Positions 8,295-16,270 of a stretch of 64,000 nt of DNA are shown here, in pieces. The notes below the pieces were generated by a model. The model had not been told where the DNA came from, did no database searches, and was given only the letters and a program-made list of their open reading frames with translations. The position numbers and the translations under genes were made by a program. Each line of letters opens with the position of its first letter. The stretch's first letter is position 1. Source of the DNA: Pseudomonas californiensis (GTDB lineage Bacteria > Pseudomonadota > Gammaproteobacteria > Pseudomonadales > Pseudomonadaceae); NCBI RefSeq assembly GCF_021147775.1, contig NZ_JAGTPK010000020.1:1-64000 (forward strand). The letters run 5' to 3'.

Positions 8295-8624
8295 TCACTG
8301 TTCCTCCGATCCGCTGAGCTTGTTACCCGCCTGGATCTCCAGGATTTCAACCTCCTGGTCGGCGAAAGTCTCGGTGAGCTTCTCCATGAACGAGCGACGC
8401 GAACAGCCATCTTCCATACGAAACACAACGGTGTACTCCATGCCGCGGGGCATCTGATTAGGAGCGGCATCAAGTGCCTTGGTCTCGAACGTGAGGACCT
8501 CAACCAAGTCGCCGCTATGGCATACCGGACACTCTCCCTCCGCAATGGCTACATGAGGTGGGAGGTGTTGGCCGCAGTTGCGGCATTCATCTGTAATCGA
8601 AAGGGCGTTAGCACACGTATTCAT
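8295..8624 (-). CDS. Small zinc-ribbon protein of the ICE
   Basis: A 109-aa protein with two CxxC pairs near the N-terminus (CRNC at about residues 15-18 and CPVC about 18 residues later), a likely zinc ribbon. The rest (YTVVFRMEDGCSRRSFMEKLTETF) is a small alpha/beta domain without an assigned function. The start at 8624 overlaps the stop of the preceding gene as ATGA. Function unknown. Confidence 0.55.
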   Translation of the reverse strand: MNTCANALSITDECRNCGQHLPPHVAIAEGECPVCHSGDLVEVLTFETKALDAAPNQMPRGMEYTVVFRMEDGCSRRSFMEKLTETFADQEVEILEIQAGNKLSGSEEQ

Positions 8625-8853
8625 AGCGATTCCTTGGCTGCTTGGGACAGTTCGGGCCATGCCAATTCGGGATAAGTGGCTAGTACTCCATGAAACCCTG
8701 GCAGGCCTTGAGCTGAATGCACCTGAGAAGGACGCGTGGCTTGATCTGGCAGGAGAGCCATTAGGAGAGGCAGGGAGCTGCGACGCCCCTTGGTGTTGCG
8801 ATTCGCCCGGCTTTCAACTACCCGCAAACCCATACAATCGAATGGTTTTGTGA
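8596..8853 (+). pseudogene. Fragment related to the 9599-10003 gene
   Basis: On the + strand this open stretch encodes RDKWLVLHETLAGLELNAPEKDAWLD, which parallels RDKWLSLHEELAGLEMAYGAKQAWRD in the protein at 9599-10003. Many of the DNA differences fall at third codon positions of this strand, which supports real coding ancestry. The first two-thirds of the gene is missing, with the zinc-ribbon gene lying in that place. It overlaps the antisense 8621-9454 gene. Likely a remnant of a duplicated gene. Confidence 0.45.
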
Positions 8854-9454
8854 GCCATGACATAGGACGTGGTTCGCTTTCCCCCCAAATAATCTCGGGA
8901 TTTATGCGAATGACTTCCGAGAACTGAAAATTACCTTCGTGCTGATTCATTACGGCAGCACAGCGTTCGCTGATCAGTTGTTCCTCTCTGAGCCTGTCCA
9001 TCATGGTTTTGCTGTTAAAGGCTCGACCGTCAACCAACAGGTCGGTGTTGTCTTCGAAGTAAGTTCGAATTTCGGCAAATAGCCACTGTTGAGCGGTCAG
9101 GAGCACATCATTGACGAGCCAGGCGTTGGTCCTGACGCCTTCGTAGGTGAGTTGATGACGGCAAACTTCAATGAGCGCGGTACAGAGTATTTCGCTGGAA
9201 ATACCTGACATATCCGGCGACGATAAAAGCGTGGCGGTGGCGGGCAGCGGTGTTTCTACCGATACTGAGTTTGGTTTTTTGGGCGTGAGCATGTTTGCCC
9301 ACCAACCTGCAGGCGCTTGTCGTAAGTCGACTATTTGAAATGGAGTAGGGGCATTACCCTCTTTTCCATCCCAGTACCAATAGTAGCCGGGTTGGGTTGG
9401 CGTTGACTGCGACCAGACAAGTGTTGCTGTGCTGAAGTTGGTTGGCGTATTCAT
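8621..9454 (-). CDS. Unknown ICE protein, paralogue of the 9795-10385 product
   Basis: A 277-aa protein of unknown function. Its middle segment (ALIEVCRHQLT...NAWLVNDVLL, about residues 94-120) resembles AISQCLT...SAWLVDDIVL in the neighbouring 9795-10385 product, so the two are probably paralogues. The N-terminus is Trp/Tyr-rich (GYYWYWDGKEG, GWWANM). The last 75 residues lie opposite the + strand fragment at 8596-8853 and may be only partly functional. It overlaps the zinc-ribbon gene by 4 bases. Confidence 0.5.
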   Translation of the reverse strand: MNTPTNFSTATLVWSQSTPTQPGYYWYWDGKEGNAPTPFQIVDLRQAPAGWWANMLTPKKPNSVSVETPLPATATLLSSPDMSGISSEILCTALIEVCRHQLTYEGVRTNAWLVNDVLLTAQQWLFAEIRTYFEDNTDLLVDGRAFNSKTMMDRLREEQLISERCAAVMNQHEGNFQFSEVIRINPEIIWGESEPRPMSWLTKPFDCMGLRVVESRANRNTKGRRSSLPLLMALLPDQATRPSQVHSAQGLPGFHGVLATYPELAWPELSQAAKESL

Positions 9455-9598
9455 AGCGAGTGGGCCTCAGACGGCTGGACAGCAGACCGTTGAACATGAG
9501 CGGGCAAGACCGCGCGGACTCGTGGGGAAAGGGTGCCGGACGCAGCCAGTGGTAGAGTTCGGTTTCCAAACGAAAACCCAAACCACCGGAGGTCCGGC

Positions 9599-10003
9599 AT
9601 GAAACCTAGAGAAGTACAGTCGTACGATGCGCTTGCGGAAGAAATTTGGAAGTCCGCGCAGGCGCTGCTAGGGTTTGACCAGATTGCACAGCGGCAGTGG
9701 TATGAGCAGACCTTCTGCCTTTCTGCGTGGGGTGATTCACTGGCTGTCGCAAGAAACTGGGATCTGTCAGGCTTGGAGGCGATTGAATATGCACTCATTC
9801 TCCGGCACTCCTGGTTTCCTCACCAGATCCGACAAATGACTCCTCGCGATAAGTGGCTATCACTGCATGAGGAGCTGGCAGGACTGGAGATGGCCTATGG
9901 TGCGAAGCAAGCGTGGAGGGATCGGGAAGCAACAGAGCTAGACGCCAACGATTCGCCTGAGGACGTGTGGCGTGTATATCCCCGGGGATACCCAGTGCCA
10001 TGA
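9599..10003 (+). CDS. Unknown small ICE protein on the opposite strand
   Basis: A 134-aa protein of unknown function on the + strand, against the direction of its neighbours. The start at 9599 has GGAGG 8 bases upstream. It contains many Trp and acidic residues and the segment RDKWLSLHEELAGLEMAYG, which recurs in the fragment at 8596-8853 with mostly synonymous changes. Its last 209 bases overlap the convergent gene at 9795-10385. The 145-bp gap before it is shared with the start of the 8621-9454 gene and may hold divergent promoters. Confidence 0.5.
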   Translation: MKPREVQSYDALAEEIWKSAQALLGFDQIAQRQWYEQTFCLSAWGDSLAVARNWDLSGLEAIEYALILRHSWFPHQIRQMTPRDKWLSLHEELAGLEMAYGAKQAWRDREATELDANDSPEDVWRVYPRGYPVP

Positions 10004-10385
10004 AGGGGTGATCTTCAACCTCATGGCAGAACCAGGGAAATGCATCCAGAAGTGCGTTGTCAGGTAGCTCGCCTTTGGCGAGCTGCAACAATGGACGCCA
10101 ACGCGCTCGGCCGCCGAATTTCGAGTCATACCTCAGAACGTAGCGTTGCGGACGTGATACCAATTCGAGTTGCAGCAGAAGGTCAGCCAAATCGCTCGGA
10201 ATTTGCCGACGTGGTAGAGGGTTCAATGCAATGCTGATAAGCGCGCTCAGGGCGGCTGCATCTATCAGCACGATGTCATCCACCAGCCAAGCAGACGGAT
10301 GAGGCTTTTCTGTCAGGCATTGACTTATTGCTTCGTGCAGATGAGGGGCAAGAGATTCCTTTGTCAGTTCAATGAAGGACGTCAT
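9795..10385 (-). CDS. Unknown ICE protein downstream of dnaB
   Basis: A 196-aa protein of unknown function whose start overlaps the dnaB stop by 4 bases (ATGA), indicating coupling. Residues about 10-60 (LAPHLHEAISQCLT, SAWLVDDIVLIDAAAL) resemble part of the 8621-9454 product. The last 70 codons overlap the convergent + strand gene at 9599-10003, and either frame may be the real one there. No known domain seen. Confidence 0.5.
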   Translation of the reverse strand: MTSFIELTKESLAPHLHEAISQCLTEKPHPSAWLVDDIVLIDAAALSALISIALNPLPRRQIPSDLADLLLQLELVSRPQRYVLRYDSKFGGRARWRPLLQLAKGELPDNALLDAFPWFCHEVEDHPFMALGIPGDIHATRPQANRWRLALLLPDPSTLASHHRPSPVLPAPHAVIATYREESFVGSGEETRSAGE

Positions 10386-11731
10386 GCCCTTGCTCCTTGC
10401 CAGGTGCTGGCCGAAAGATTTTCAAAGCGGGTGTGCTGGGGGATGAAAGCCGTTCTGACGGTGCCGAGCGAGCCATTGCGATGCTTGCCAAGAATCAGCT
10501 CAGCGATGCCTTTGTGCTCGGTGTCGGCGTTGTAAACCTCATCCCGATACACGAACAAAATCAGGTCCGCATCCTGTTCAAGCGCGCCCGAGTCACGAAG
10601 GTCCGCGTTGATAGGTCGCTTGTTCGGGCGTCGCTCCAGTTCTCTGTTCAGTTGAGAGAGCGCGACGACAGGGCAGTCGAACTCCTTGGCCAGCGCCTTG
10701 AGGGAGCGAGATATCTCGCTGATTTCGTTGGCCCGATTTTCCGTGCCTGGGCACTTCATCATTTGCAGATAGTCGATCATGATCAGGGCTGGCTTTCCGA
10801 AACGCCGTGCCCCTCTGCGTGCCCGGGCACGTATTGCCGAAGGCGTCAGGTCTGCTTGGTCATCAATGACAAGGCGGTCCCTGTAGGAATTGACCTTGGC
10901 CACTGCCAACGAAAGCCTCGACCAATCCTCATCTTCGAGCTGTCCGCGTATCAGCTTCTCAAGATTCAGATGTCCCAATATGGATAGAAGCCGGTAAATG
11001 ATCGCTTCGGCTGGCATCTCCAGGCTGTAGATCTGAACAGTGGAGTGGTCATCTTTCTGAAGCGCAGCGTCCACGAAATTCAGCGCCAGGCTGGTTTTTC
11101 CCATCGATGGCCTTGCAGCGAGGATCACCAGATCCGCTGGCTGTAAGCCACCCGTCAACTCGTCCAGATCGGACAGTCCAGTGGGCACTCCGACCACCGA
11201 CTCTCCTGCGTTGAAGCGAAGATCGATCTTGTCGACCACCTGCAGGAGCATCTGGTTGACGTCGACAAAGTCAGACGCGTGCCTTCCCTGTCCCAGGGCA
11301 AACAGCTGCTGTTCGATGACGTCCTGCACGACAGCCGCATCCGCCTGAGGATCCGAAGCCTCCCGGGTGCATGCATAGCCGTGTGAAATCAGCCGACGCA
11401 GATGAGCTCGGTTGCTCACTGTGTCGGCATACGCCTTGATGTTAGCCACGGAGGGTGTGTTTTTGGCGAGCTCACTGAGGTAAGCCAAGCCACCAGCAGC
11501 ATCTATTGCCGCAATGGAGTCGGACACCGTGACCACGTCAAATGGTCTGTTCGATTCAGCCAGCGCCGCAATGCTCTGGAAGATCAGACGGTGCTCGGCC
11601 CGGAAAAAGTCATCGGCTTTGATTCGGTCTGCAATCAGGTCCCAGGACTCGTTGTCGAGCATCAGCCCGCCTAGCACCGCTTGTTCGGCTTCGACGGAGT
11701 GAGGGGGTGACATATTGGATATATCCATCAC
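10382..11731 (-). CDS. dnaB: Replicative DNA helicase DnaB of the ICE
   Basis: A 449-aa DnaB-type hexameric helicase. The N-terminal primase-interaction domain starts HSVEAEQAVLGGLML. The RecA-like domain has Walker A AARPSMGKTS (about residues 206-215), the Walker B region PALIMIDYLQMM, and SQLNRELERR. The C-terminus (KHRNGSLGTVRTAF) is typical. PAPI-1-class elements often carry their own dnaB next to parA, presumably for autonomous replication of the excised circle. The housekeeping copy would lie elsewhere. It is followed by an overlapping unknown gene. Confidence 0.9.
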   Translation of the reverse strand: MMDISNMSPPHSVEAEQAVLGGLMLDNESWDLIADRIKADDFFRAEHRLIFQSIAALAESNRPFDVVTVSDSIAAIDAAGGLAYLSELAKNTPSVANIKAYADTVSNRAHLRRLISHGYACTREASDPQADAAVVQDVIEQQLFALGQGRHASDFVDVNQMLLQVVDKIDLRFNAGESVVGVPTGLSDLDELTGGLQPADLVILAARPSMGKTSLALNFVDAALQKDDHSTVQIYSLEMPAEAIIYRLLSILGHLNLEKLIRGQLEDEDWSRLSLAVAKVNSYRDRLVIDDQADLTPSAIRARARRGARRFGKPALIMIDYLQMMKCPGTENRANEISEISRSLKALAKEFDCPVVALSQLNRELERRPNKRPINADLRDSGALEQDADLILFVYRDEVYNADTEHKGIAELILGKHRNGSLGTVRTAFIPQHTRFENLSASTWQGARA

Positions 11732-11834
11732 GTCCTCCCGATTCGGGCAGAGGACGGGGAATGCTGATCGACACCGCTGGCCATCTCAAAGGCCCCCTTT
11801 GACGAGGGTTTCTACGGCGTTTTCGGTCATCGCC

Positions 11835-12653
11835 TCAAAGCGGTCCGCCCATTGCGGAAAAAGCTCGATGGCCAGATCTCGGATGATCTTCAGGGCGCTG
11901 GGCGCTGGGCGCGCGGCGATTGCTAGGTTGCTTGTACTCTATCCGATGAGCCGACATGCCTGCGGTTGAACCTTGGCGGAAAATAACTGAAGCAGGAACT
12001 GTATTTCTGAGGACGTCGATCTCAGTGTTGTCAGCAAAAGTCCTTCTGATCGCGTCATGGATCTCGCGGGCATCAACAGTCTGGTCGAGACAGTTCACCA
12101 CGACCTTGATGGGGGGAACGAGCAGTCCCAGCCTTGAGTAAGGACGCAGGCCTTCAAGCATCTGCAACGTGCCACGGTTAAATTCCCGGGCGCTCAGCAT
12201 GTTCGGTGGTAAGGGTGAAACGGCCAGATCTGACGCTAACACCACCATTTCCAGCATGACGCTGCGTGCGCCTTGAGTATCTATGAGGATCAGATCGAAT
12301 TGGTTCGCAAACGCTTTCAGAAGATGAGCCAGTCGAAGCCGTCCGTCAGGTGCCTGGAGCAGCAGGTTGATCAACTGGTTGTTCGGATCGTTTGACAGGA
12401 TCAGAGACAGGTTTGGGATGCTGGTCCGGGAGATGATTCTTTCTGGATCAGTGAGGTTGTGTGCGATCAGGTCGAAGATGCCGCCGCTGACTTCCTCTGT
12501 CATGGGGTAGTAAGAGGAGAGAGAAGGCTGGACCGGGTCCATGTCTATGAGCAGGACCTTCAAGCCGGCGTCGGCGCAGAAGCCGCCCAGGTTGGCAGCA
12601 AGCGTGGTTTTTCCGACACCACCTTTGGTGGACAAAAGCGAGGTTACGAACAT
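11835..12653 (-). CDS. parA: ParA/Soj partition ATPase with frameshifted C-terminus
   Basis: A 272-aa ParA/Soj ATPase. The deviant Walker A STKGGVGKTT is at residues 8-17, LLIDMDPVQPSLSSY follows, and Walker B LILIDTQGA lies near residue 120. In PAPI-1 the soj gene is needed to maintain the element after excision. A perfect 7-bp tandem duplication (GGGCGCT at 11893-11899 and 11900-11906 on the + strand) shifts the last codons. Removing one copy restores an Ala/Leu-rich helix (IIRDLAIELFPQWADRF) and moves the stop to 11786, giving about 286 residues. As read, about 22 foreign residues replace the end. Confidence 0.85.
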   Translation of the reverse strand: MFVTSLLSTKGGVGKTTLAANLGGFCADAGLKVLLIDMDPVQPSLSSYYPMTEEVSGGIFDLIAHNLTDPERIISRTSIPNLSLILSNDPNNQLINLLLQAPDGRLRLAHLLKAFANQFDLILIDTQGARSVMLEMVVLASDLAVSPLPPNMLSAREFNRGTLQMLEGLRPYSRLGLLVPPIKVVVNCLDQTVDAREIHDAIRRTFADNTEIDVLRNTVPASVIFRQGSTAGMSAHRIEYKQPSNRRAPSAQRPEDHPRSGHRAFSAMGGPL

Positions 12654-12661
12654 GGTATAAA

Positions 12662-12685
12662 GCCTCTAATGGGGACATTAGAGGC
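12662..12685. promoter_or_regulatory. Perfect 10-bp inverted repeat before parA
   Basis: GCCTCTAATG and its exact complement flank a 4-base loop, ending 8 bases upstream of the parA start codon. The position fits an operator for parA autoregulation, a partition site, or an mRNA hairpin covering the ribosome binding region. It is not the canonical chromosomal parS sequence. Confidence 0.45.
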
Positions 12686-12746
12686 TGCGTGGTCTTTCAA
12701 AACCGGCTACAGCGTGCTCGTTCTCAAGTTGTCAGCAGGACCAATT

Positions 12747-12793
12747 GTCTTTTAACCAATTGGTCGTAGGTTCGAATCCCACACGACCCACCA
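12747..12793 (+). mobile_element. ICE attachment site: 3' fragment of tRNA-Lys(TTT)
   Basis: The 47 bases run from the anticodon loop (CTTTTAA, 12749-12755) through the T-arm and 3' acceptor to CCA at 12791-12793, identical in pattern to tRNA-Lys. The 5' half does not form a proper acceptor or D-arm, and the 5' anticodon stem has a mismatch, so this is a partial gene. PAPI-1/pKLC102/PPHGI-1 elements integrate at tRNA-Lys and leave a 3' copy at one end. The intact tRNA-Lys should lie beyond the far left end of the element, outside the window. Confidence 0.85.
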
Positions 12794-12798
12794 TTTCG

Positions 12799-12843
12799 AA
12801 AATCTGGAAGGCCCATGAAAATGCGGATTTCCAGATTTTTTTT
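12799..12843 (+). terminator. Rho-independent terminator of the original tRNA-Lys
   Basis: An 11-bp stem (12799-12809 with 12829-12839) is followed by a T-run through 12843. It lies right after the CCA end and marks the chromosomal side of the attachment site. Confidence 0.75.
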
Positions 12844-12849
12844 TGCGTT

Positions 12850-13301
12850 GCAGATCATCCGGTCGGATAGCTGATTCGGCTTCTGTGATTGGGTTGAAGC
12901 AACCATCTGTAAGGCAGTTGGCAAGTCTTTCGAAGCTTAAGGCAGTATTACCGTTTGAGCGTAATGCGCACCCAGACAAGCAGCCGTCTGTCGCGAAACG
13001 TCGCGCCGGAAAGTGGTGATGTCAATTGCGCAGCGGAGTGCCTGTTCGAAGCCCCTTAATGCCACGCGTTTTGCTCACCCTGATACACCGTGTCCGCTGT
13101 TATCGGCTATTGCAGGGGTTTGCTGAGTTCGAATGTCTGCTGAATCGACTGCAAATGATGATGGCATTCGGCAAATTCCGACGCCCTCGGCTCATTGTGA
13201 GGATCTACTTATTCAAGGGATCCTGTAAAAGCCCTCAGGTGCTTGAGTCGATCTGCGCGCACTTGCCTGTGGCGGTCAGCGCAGCCCGGTGACACTCCCA
13301 T
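12850..13301. other. Intergenic stretch without a clear gene
   Basis: About 450 bp between the tRNA-Lys terminator and cheB. Short open frames exist (for example + strand 13026-13292) but have no recognisable domain and no ribosome binding site that I trust. I see no promoter or repeat worth naming. Confidence 0.4.
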
Positions 13302-14384
13302 TCATTTATGCAAGATCGCCTGATGAATATCCTGCAGCGCCATGATGCGCTGGGCGGCATTGAGCTTGATGGCTTCCTTGGGCATGCCGAACACCACGCA
13401 GCTGGCTTCATCCTGGGCTACCGTGGCAGCGCCGGCATCGAGCATTTCCTTCAGGCCACGGGCGCCATCGTCGCCCATGCCGGTCATGATGATGCCGGTG
13501 GCGTTCTTGCCGGCGAATCGGGCCACGGAGCGAAACAGGACGTCCACTGACGGGCGGTGACGGTTGACCAGTGGGCCGTCGATAACCTGGGCGTGGTAGT
13601 AGGCGCCGCTGCGGGTCACCATCAAGTGCTTGCCGCCGGGAGCGATCAGCGCCAGGCCGGGGAGGATGCGGTCGTTGTTACGCGCCTCGCGTACCTCGAT
13701 CTGGCACACGCTGTTGAGACGTGCGGCGAAGGAGGCGGTGAACTTTTCCGGCATGTGCTGCACGATCACTATGCCCGGACACACCCTCGGCAGCTCGGTC
13801 AGCACGGACTCCAAGGCCTGGGTGCCGCCGGTGGAGGTGCCGATGGCGACGATGCGCTCGGTGGTCTGGGCCATGGCGTGGCCGTTCGCGGCGGGCAGCA
13901 CGGCGTCTGCGCTGAGCTTGCCGGCAGGGGCGGGTGCGGTGGGCGGTTTGACACTGCGTTTGCCCAGGTTCTTGACGTTGGAGTTGGCCGCCGCACGGAT
14001 TGCCGCGACCAACTCGGCCGCCGAGTCGATCAGGAAATTCTTCAGCCCCGTGGTGGGTTTGGCGATGACTTCCACGGCCCCGGCCGACAGCGCCTGCAGC
14101 GAAGTCTCCGCGCCTTTCTGGGTCAGCGAAGAACAGATCACCACCGGCGTCGGCCGTTCGCTCATGATTTTGCGCAGAAATGTGATGCCGTCCATGCGCG
14201 GCATTTCCACGTCCAGCACGATGACATCCGGCCATTCCCGGGCGAGTTTGTCCATGGCGAAAATCGGGTCGGATGCCGCGCCCATCACATGGATGTCCGG
14301 CGTGTCGCTGAAGATCGCCAGCAGCACCTGGCGCACCACGGCCGAGTCATCGACCAGCAGCACGCTGATTTTTTTGGTAGGCAT
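13302..14384 (-). CDS. cheB: CheB chemotaxis response regulator methylesterase
   Basis: A 360-aa CheB. The receiver domain (residues 7-125) has the phospho-acceptor D58 in DVEMPRMDG. After a Pro/Ala linker, the methylesterase domain shows the Ser-His-Asp set: GTSTGG (Ser near 183), VQHMP (His) and GMGDDG (Asp). It demethylates or deamidates glutamates on chemoreceptors when phosphorylated by CheA. It is the last gene of the nine-gene che operon, 3 bp after cheD. Confidence 0.95.
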   Translation of the reverse strand: MPTKKISVLLVDDSAVVRQVLLAIFSDTPDIHVMGAASDPIFAMDKLAREWPDVIVLDVEMPRMDGITFLRKIMSERPTPVVICSSLTQKGAETSLQALSAGAVEVIAKPTTGLKNFLIDSAAELVAAIRAAANSNVKNLGKRSVKPPTAPAPAGKLSADAVLPAANGHAMAQTTERIVAIGTSTGGTQALESVLTELPRVCPGIVIVQHMPEKFTASFAARLNSVCQIEVREARNNDRILPGLALIAPGGKHLMVTRSGAYYHAQVIDGPLVNRHRPSVDVLFRSVARFAGKNATGIIMTGMGDDGARGLKEMLDAGAATVAQDEASCVVFGMPKEAIKLNAAQRIMALQDIHQAILHK

Positions 14385-14387
14385 TTA

Positions 14388-14879
14388 TTAGAGTGTTCCC
14401 ATTGGTTGGTGCCGGACCCAGACGTTGCCACTCCACAGGTCGAACATAATCATGCGACAGCCGGTGCTGCCCATGTCCTGCGCGGTCAGGTGCAGGTGAT
14501 AGCGCTCGGTCAGGTCCAGCGCCGCGCGGATATTCAGGCTGGCCACGTTCTGCTTGGAGGGGTGATGTTGCTGCTCGGGAAACATATTGCCGCCGCCGAA
14601 CAACTTCACCTGATAATCCTCGGGCCGCGTGCAATGAGCGTGGGCGTGGCGCAGCAGCAGTTCGACAGCCTCATCGGCATATTTGCCGTCCAGAGACAGC
14701 CCCCTGCACAAACGCGTCGGTAGCATGAAATGGCACATGCCGCCAATCAGCCGCTCTGGGTGCCAGAACGTAAACGCTACGCACGAGCCCAGCAGGGTGC
14801 GCAAGCGCGTCGGCCGGGTCGCAAAGCTGACTTGCCCAGGCGCGAGCACCACGTCACTCACCACCAAGGGCATTTTCAT
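14388..14879 (-). CDS. cheD: CheD chemoreceptor glutamine deamidase
   Basis: A 163-aa CheD with the catalytic Cys in LLGSCVAF (about residue 33) and the His in GGMCHFMLP (about residue 50), plus the conserved KLFGGGNMF. It deamidates receptor glutamines to glutamates. CheD is 4 bases overlapping with cheR upstream and 3 bp before cheB, so receptor-modification enzymes are grouped in one unit. Confidence 0.93.
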   Translation of the reverse strand: MKMPLVVSDVVLAPGQVSFATRPTRLRTLLGSCVAFTFWHPERLIGGMCHFMLPTRLCRGLSLDGKYADEAVELLLRHAHAHCTRPEDYQVKLFGGGNMFPEQQHHPSKQNVASLNIRAALDLTERYHLHLTAQDMGSTGCRMIMFDLWSGNVWVRHQPMGTL

Positions 14880-15685
14880 GGCTTGCGGTAAATCGACGGT
14901 GCCACCAGTTTCAGGGTGTCATTCACGCCGTTGAGGCTTTCCGAGTGGCTGATGATGAAATGGCCACCGGGTTTGAGCAGCGGCAACAAACGTGCCACCA
15001 CTTGGCTCTTGGTTTGCTGGTCGAAATAGATCATCACGTTGCGCAGGAAAATCACCTCGAACTCGCCCAGGTCGGGCAAGCTCTCGTTGAGGTTGACCTG
15101 GGCGAAATGGACGCGGCTGCGCAGGCTTTTGTCGATCAGGAAGGTGCCTTCCTGGCGACCGATCCCCTTGAGGCAATACTTGCTCAGCAGCGGCTGGGGC
15201 AGGGTGCTGGCGCGCTCCATGGAGTAGTGCCCGGTGCGCGCCTTGGCCAGCACCTGGGTGCTGATGTCCGATCCGACTACTTCCCAGGGTGTGGTACCCA
15301 GGCTTTCGGCCAGGGTCATCGCCAGGCTGTAGGATTCTTCGCCGGAGGAACTGGCCGCACTCCACACGCGAAACAGCTTGCCCGGCGCCGTATTCGGTAG
15401 CACCTGCTGACGCAGGAATTCGAAGTGCTTGGGCTCGCGGAAAAAATAGGTTTCGTTAGTGGTCAGCAAATCCAGAGCGACCTGCAGTTCGCCCTTGCGC
15501 TGATCGCTCATGATCAGCTTGAAGTACTCCCCATAGCTCTCCAGCTCATAGTGCTTGAGGCGTTTGAACAGGCGTCCGGCCACCAGCGCCTTTTTCGCCG
15601 GCGACAGGTTGATGCCGGCCGCACGGTACAGCCAGGACTGGAAATGACCGAACTCGCGGTCATCAAGCGACGAGGTATCTGGCAT
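14876..15685 (-). CDS. cheR: CheR chemoreceptor methyltransferase
   Basis: A 269-aa CheR. The N-terminal helical domain (1-75) is followed by the SAM-binding domain with FRVWSAASSSGEESYS (about 105-120), VVGSDIS and EVIFLRNVMIYFD. It methylates receptor glutamates using S-adenosylmethionine. CheR overlaps cheD by 4 bases and lies 9 bp after cheW. The encoded receptor at 16271-17926 ends in a possible CheR-docking pentapeptide. Confidence 0.95.
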   Translation of the reverse strand: MPDTSSLDDREFGHFQSWLYRAAGINLSPAKKALVAGRLFKRLKHYELESYGEYFKLIMSDQRKGELQVALDLLTTNETYFFREPKHFEFLRQQVLPNTAPGKLFRVWSAASSSGEESYSLAMTLAESLGTTPWEVVGSDISTQVLAKARTGHYSMERASTLPQPLLSKYCLKGIGRQEGTFLIDKSLRSRVHFAQVNLNESLPDLGEFEVIFLRNVMIYFDQQTKSQVVARLLPLLKPGGHFIISHSESLNGVNDTLKLVAPSIYRKP

Positions 15686-15694
15686 GACCGGGCC

Positions 15695-16234
15695 TCAGCG
15701 CACGTCGGCATCGAGTGCCGGTGCCTGGCCGGCCTCGGCGAGGCTGGACATCTCGTCGATGGACAGCACCTTGTCCACCTCCAGTACGATCACGAACTTG
15801 CCTTCAACCTTGGCCATGCCGCTGATGAAGTCGGCGCGAATCCGCGCGCCGAAGCTTGGCGGCGGTTCGATCTGCGTCGCTGGGATTTCCTGAACCGCCG
15901 ACACGGTGTCCACCAGCAGCCCGATGTCCTGGGGCTGACCATCTTCAGTGCGGGCTTCGATGATGACCACACAGGAGCGCCGGGTGATAGCCGAGTTCTG
16001 CCGGCCAAAGCGCGCCGACAGGTCCACCACCGGCACCACGGCGCCGCGCAGGTTGATCACGCCACGCACGAACGCGGGCATCATCGGCACCACCGTCAGG
16101 CTGCCGTATTCGATAATTTCCTTGATGCCCAGAATACCGATGGCGAACATCTCTCCGCCGAGCATGAAGGTCAGGTATTGCGCGTCCTCGTCGGCCGCAA
16201 TGGCGGTTTGACGTGGAGTGGTTGCTGCGCCCAT
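15695..16234 (-). CDS. cheW: CheW coupling protein
   Basis: A 179-aa CheW with the beta-barrel pattern FMLGGEMFAIGILGIKEI, PAFVRGVINLRGAVVPVVDLSARFG and GLLVDTVSAV. It links chemoreceptors to CheA in the signalling array. It sits between the receptor gene (36 bp gap) and cheR (9 bp gap). This operon has one CheW and no CheZ. Confidence 0.95.
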   Translation of the reverse strand: MGAATTPRQTAIAADEDAQYLTFMLGGEMFAIGILGIKEIIEYGSLTVVPMMPAFVRGVINLRGAVVPVVDLSARFGRQNSAITRRSCVVIIEARTEDGQPQDIGLLVDTVSAVQEIPATQIEPPPSFGARIRADFISGMAKVEGKFVIVLEVDKVLSIDEMSSLAEAGQAPALDADVR

Positions 16235-16270
16235 GTGATTCTCCCTGTGAGCCCGTAGCGTCGCGTACGA

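Noticed and set aside
12747..12793. A complete tRNA-Lys gene
   Set aside because: The 5' acceptor and D-arm are not formed and the anticodon stem has a mismatch; only the 3' part matches.
12752..13292. Hidden gene between tRNA-Lys and cheB
   Set aside because: Open frames are short, cross the terminator or lack start signals and domain patterns.
13557..14723. 388-codon + strand open frame opposite cheB/cheD
   Set aside because: It is antisense to well-recognised che genes in high-GC DNA and has a composition typical of shadow frames.
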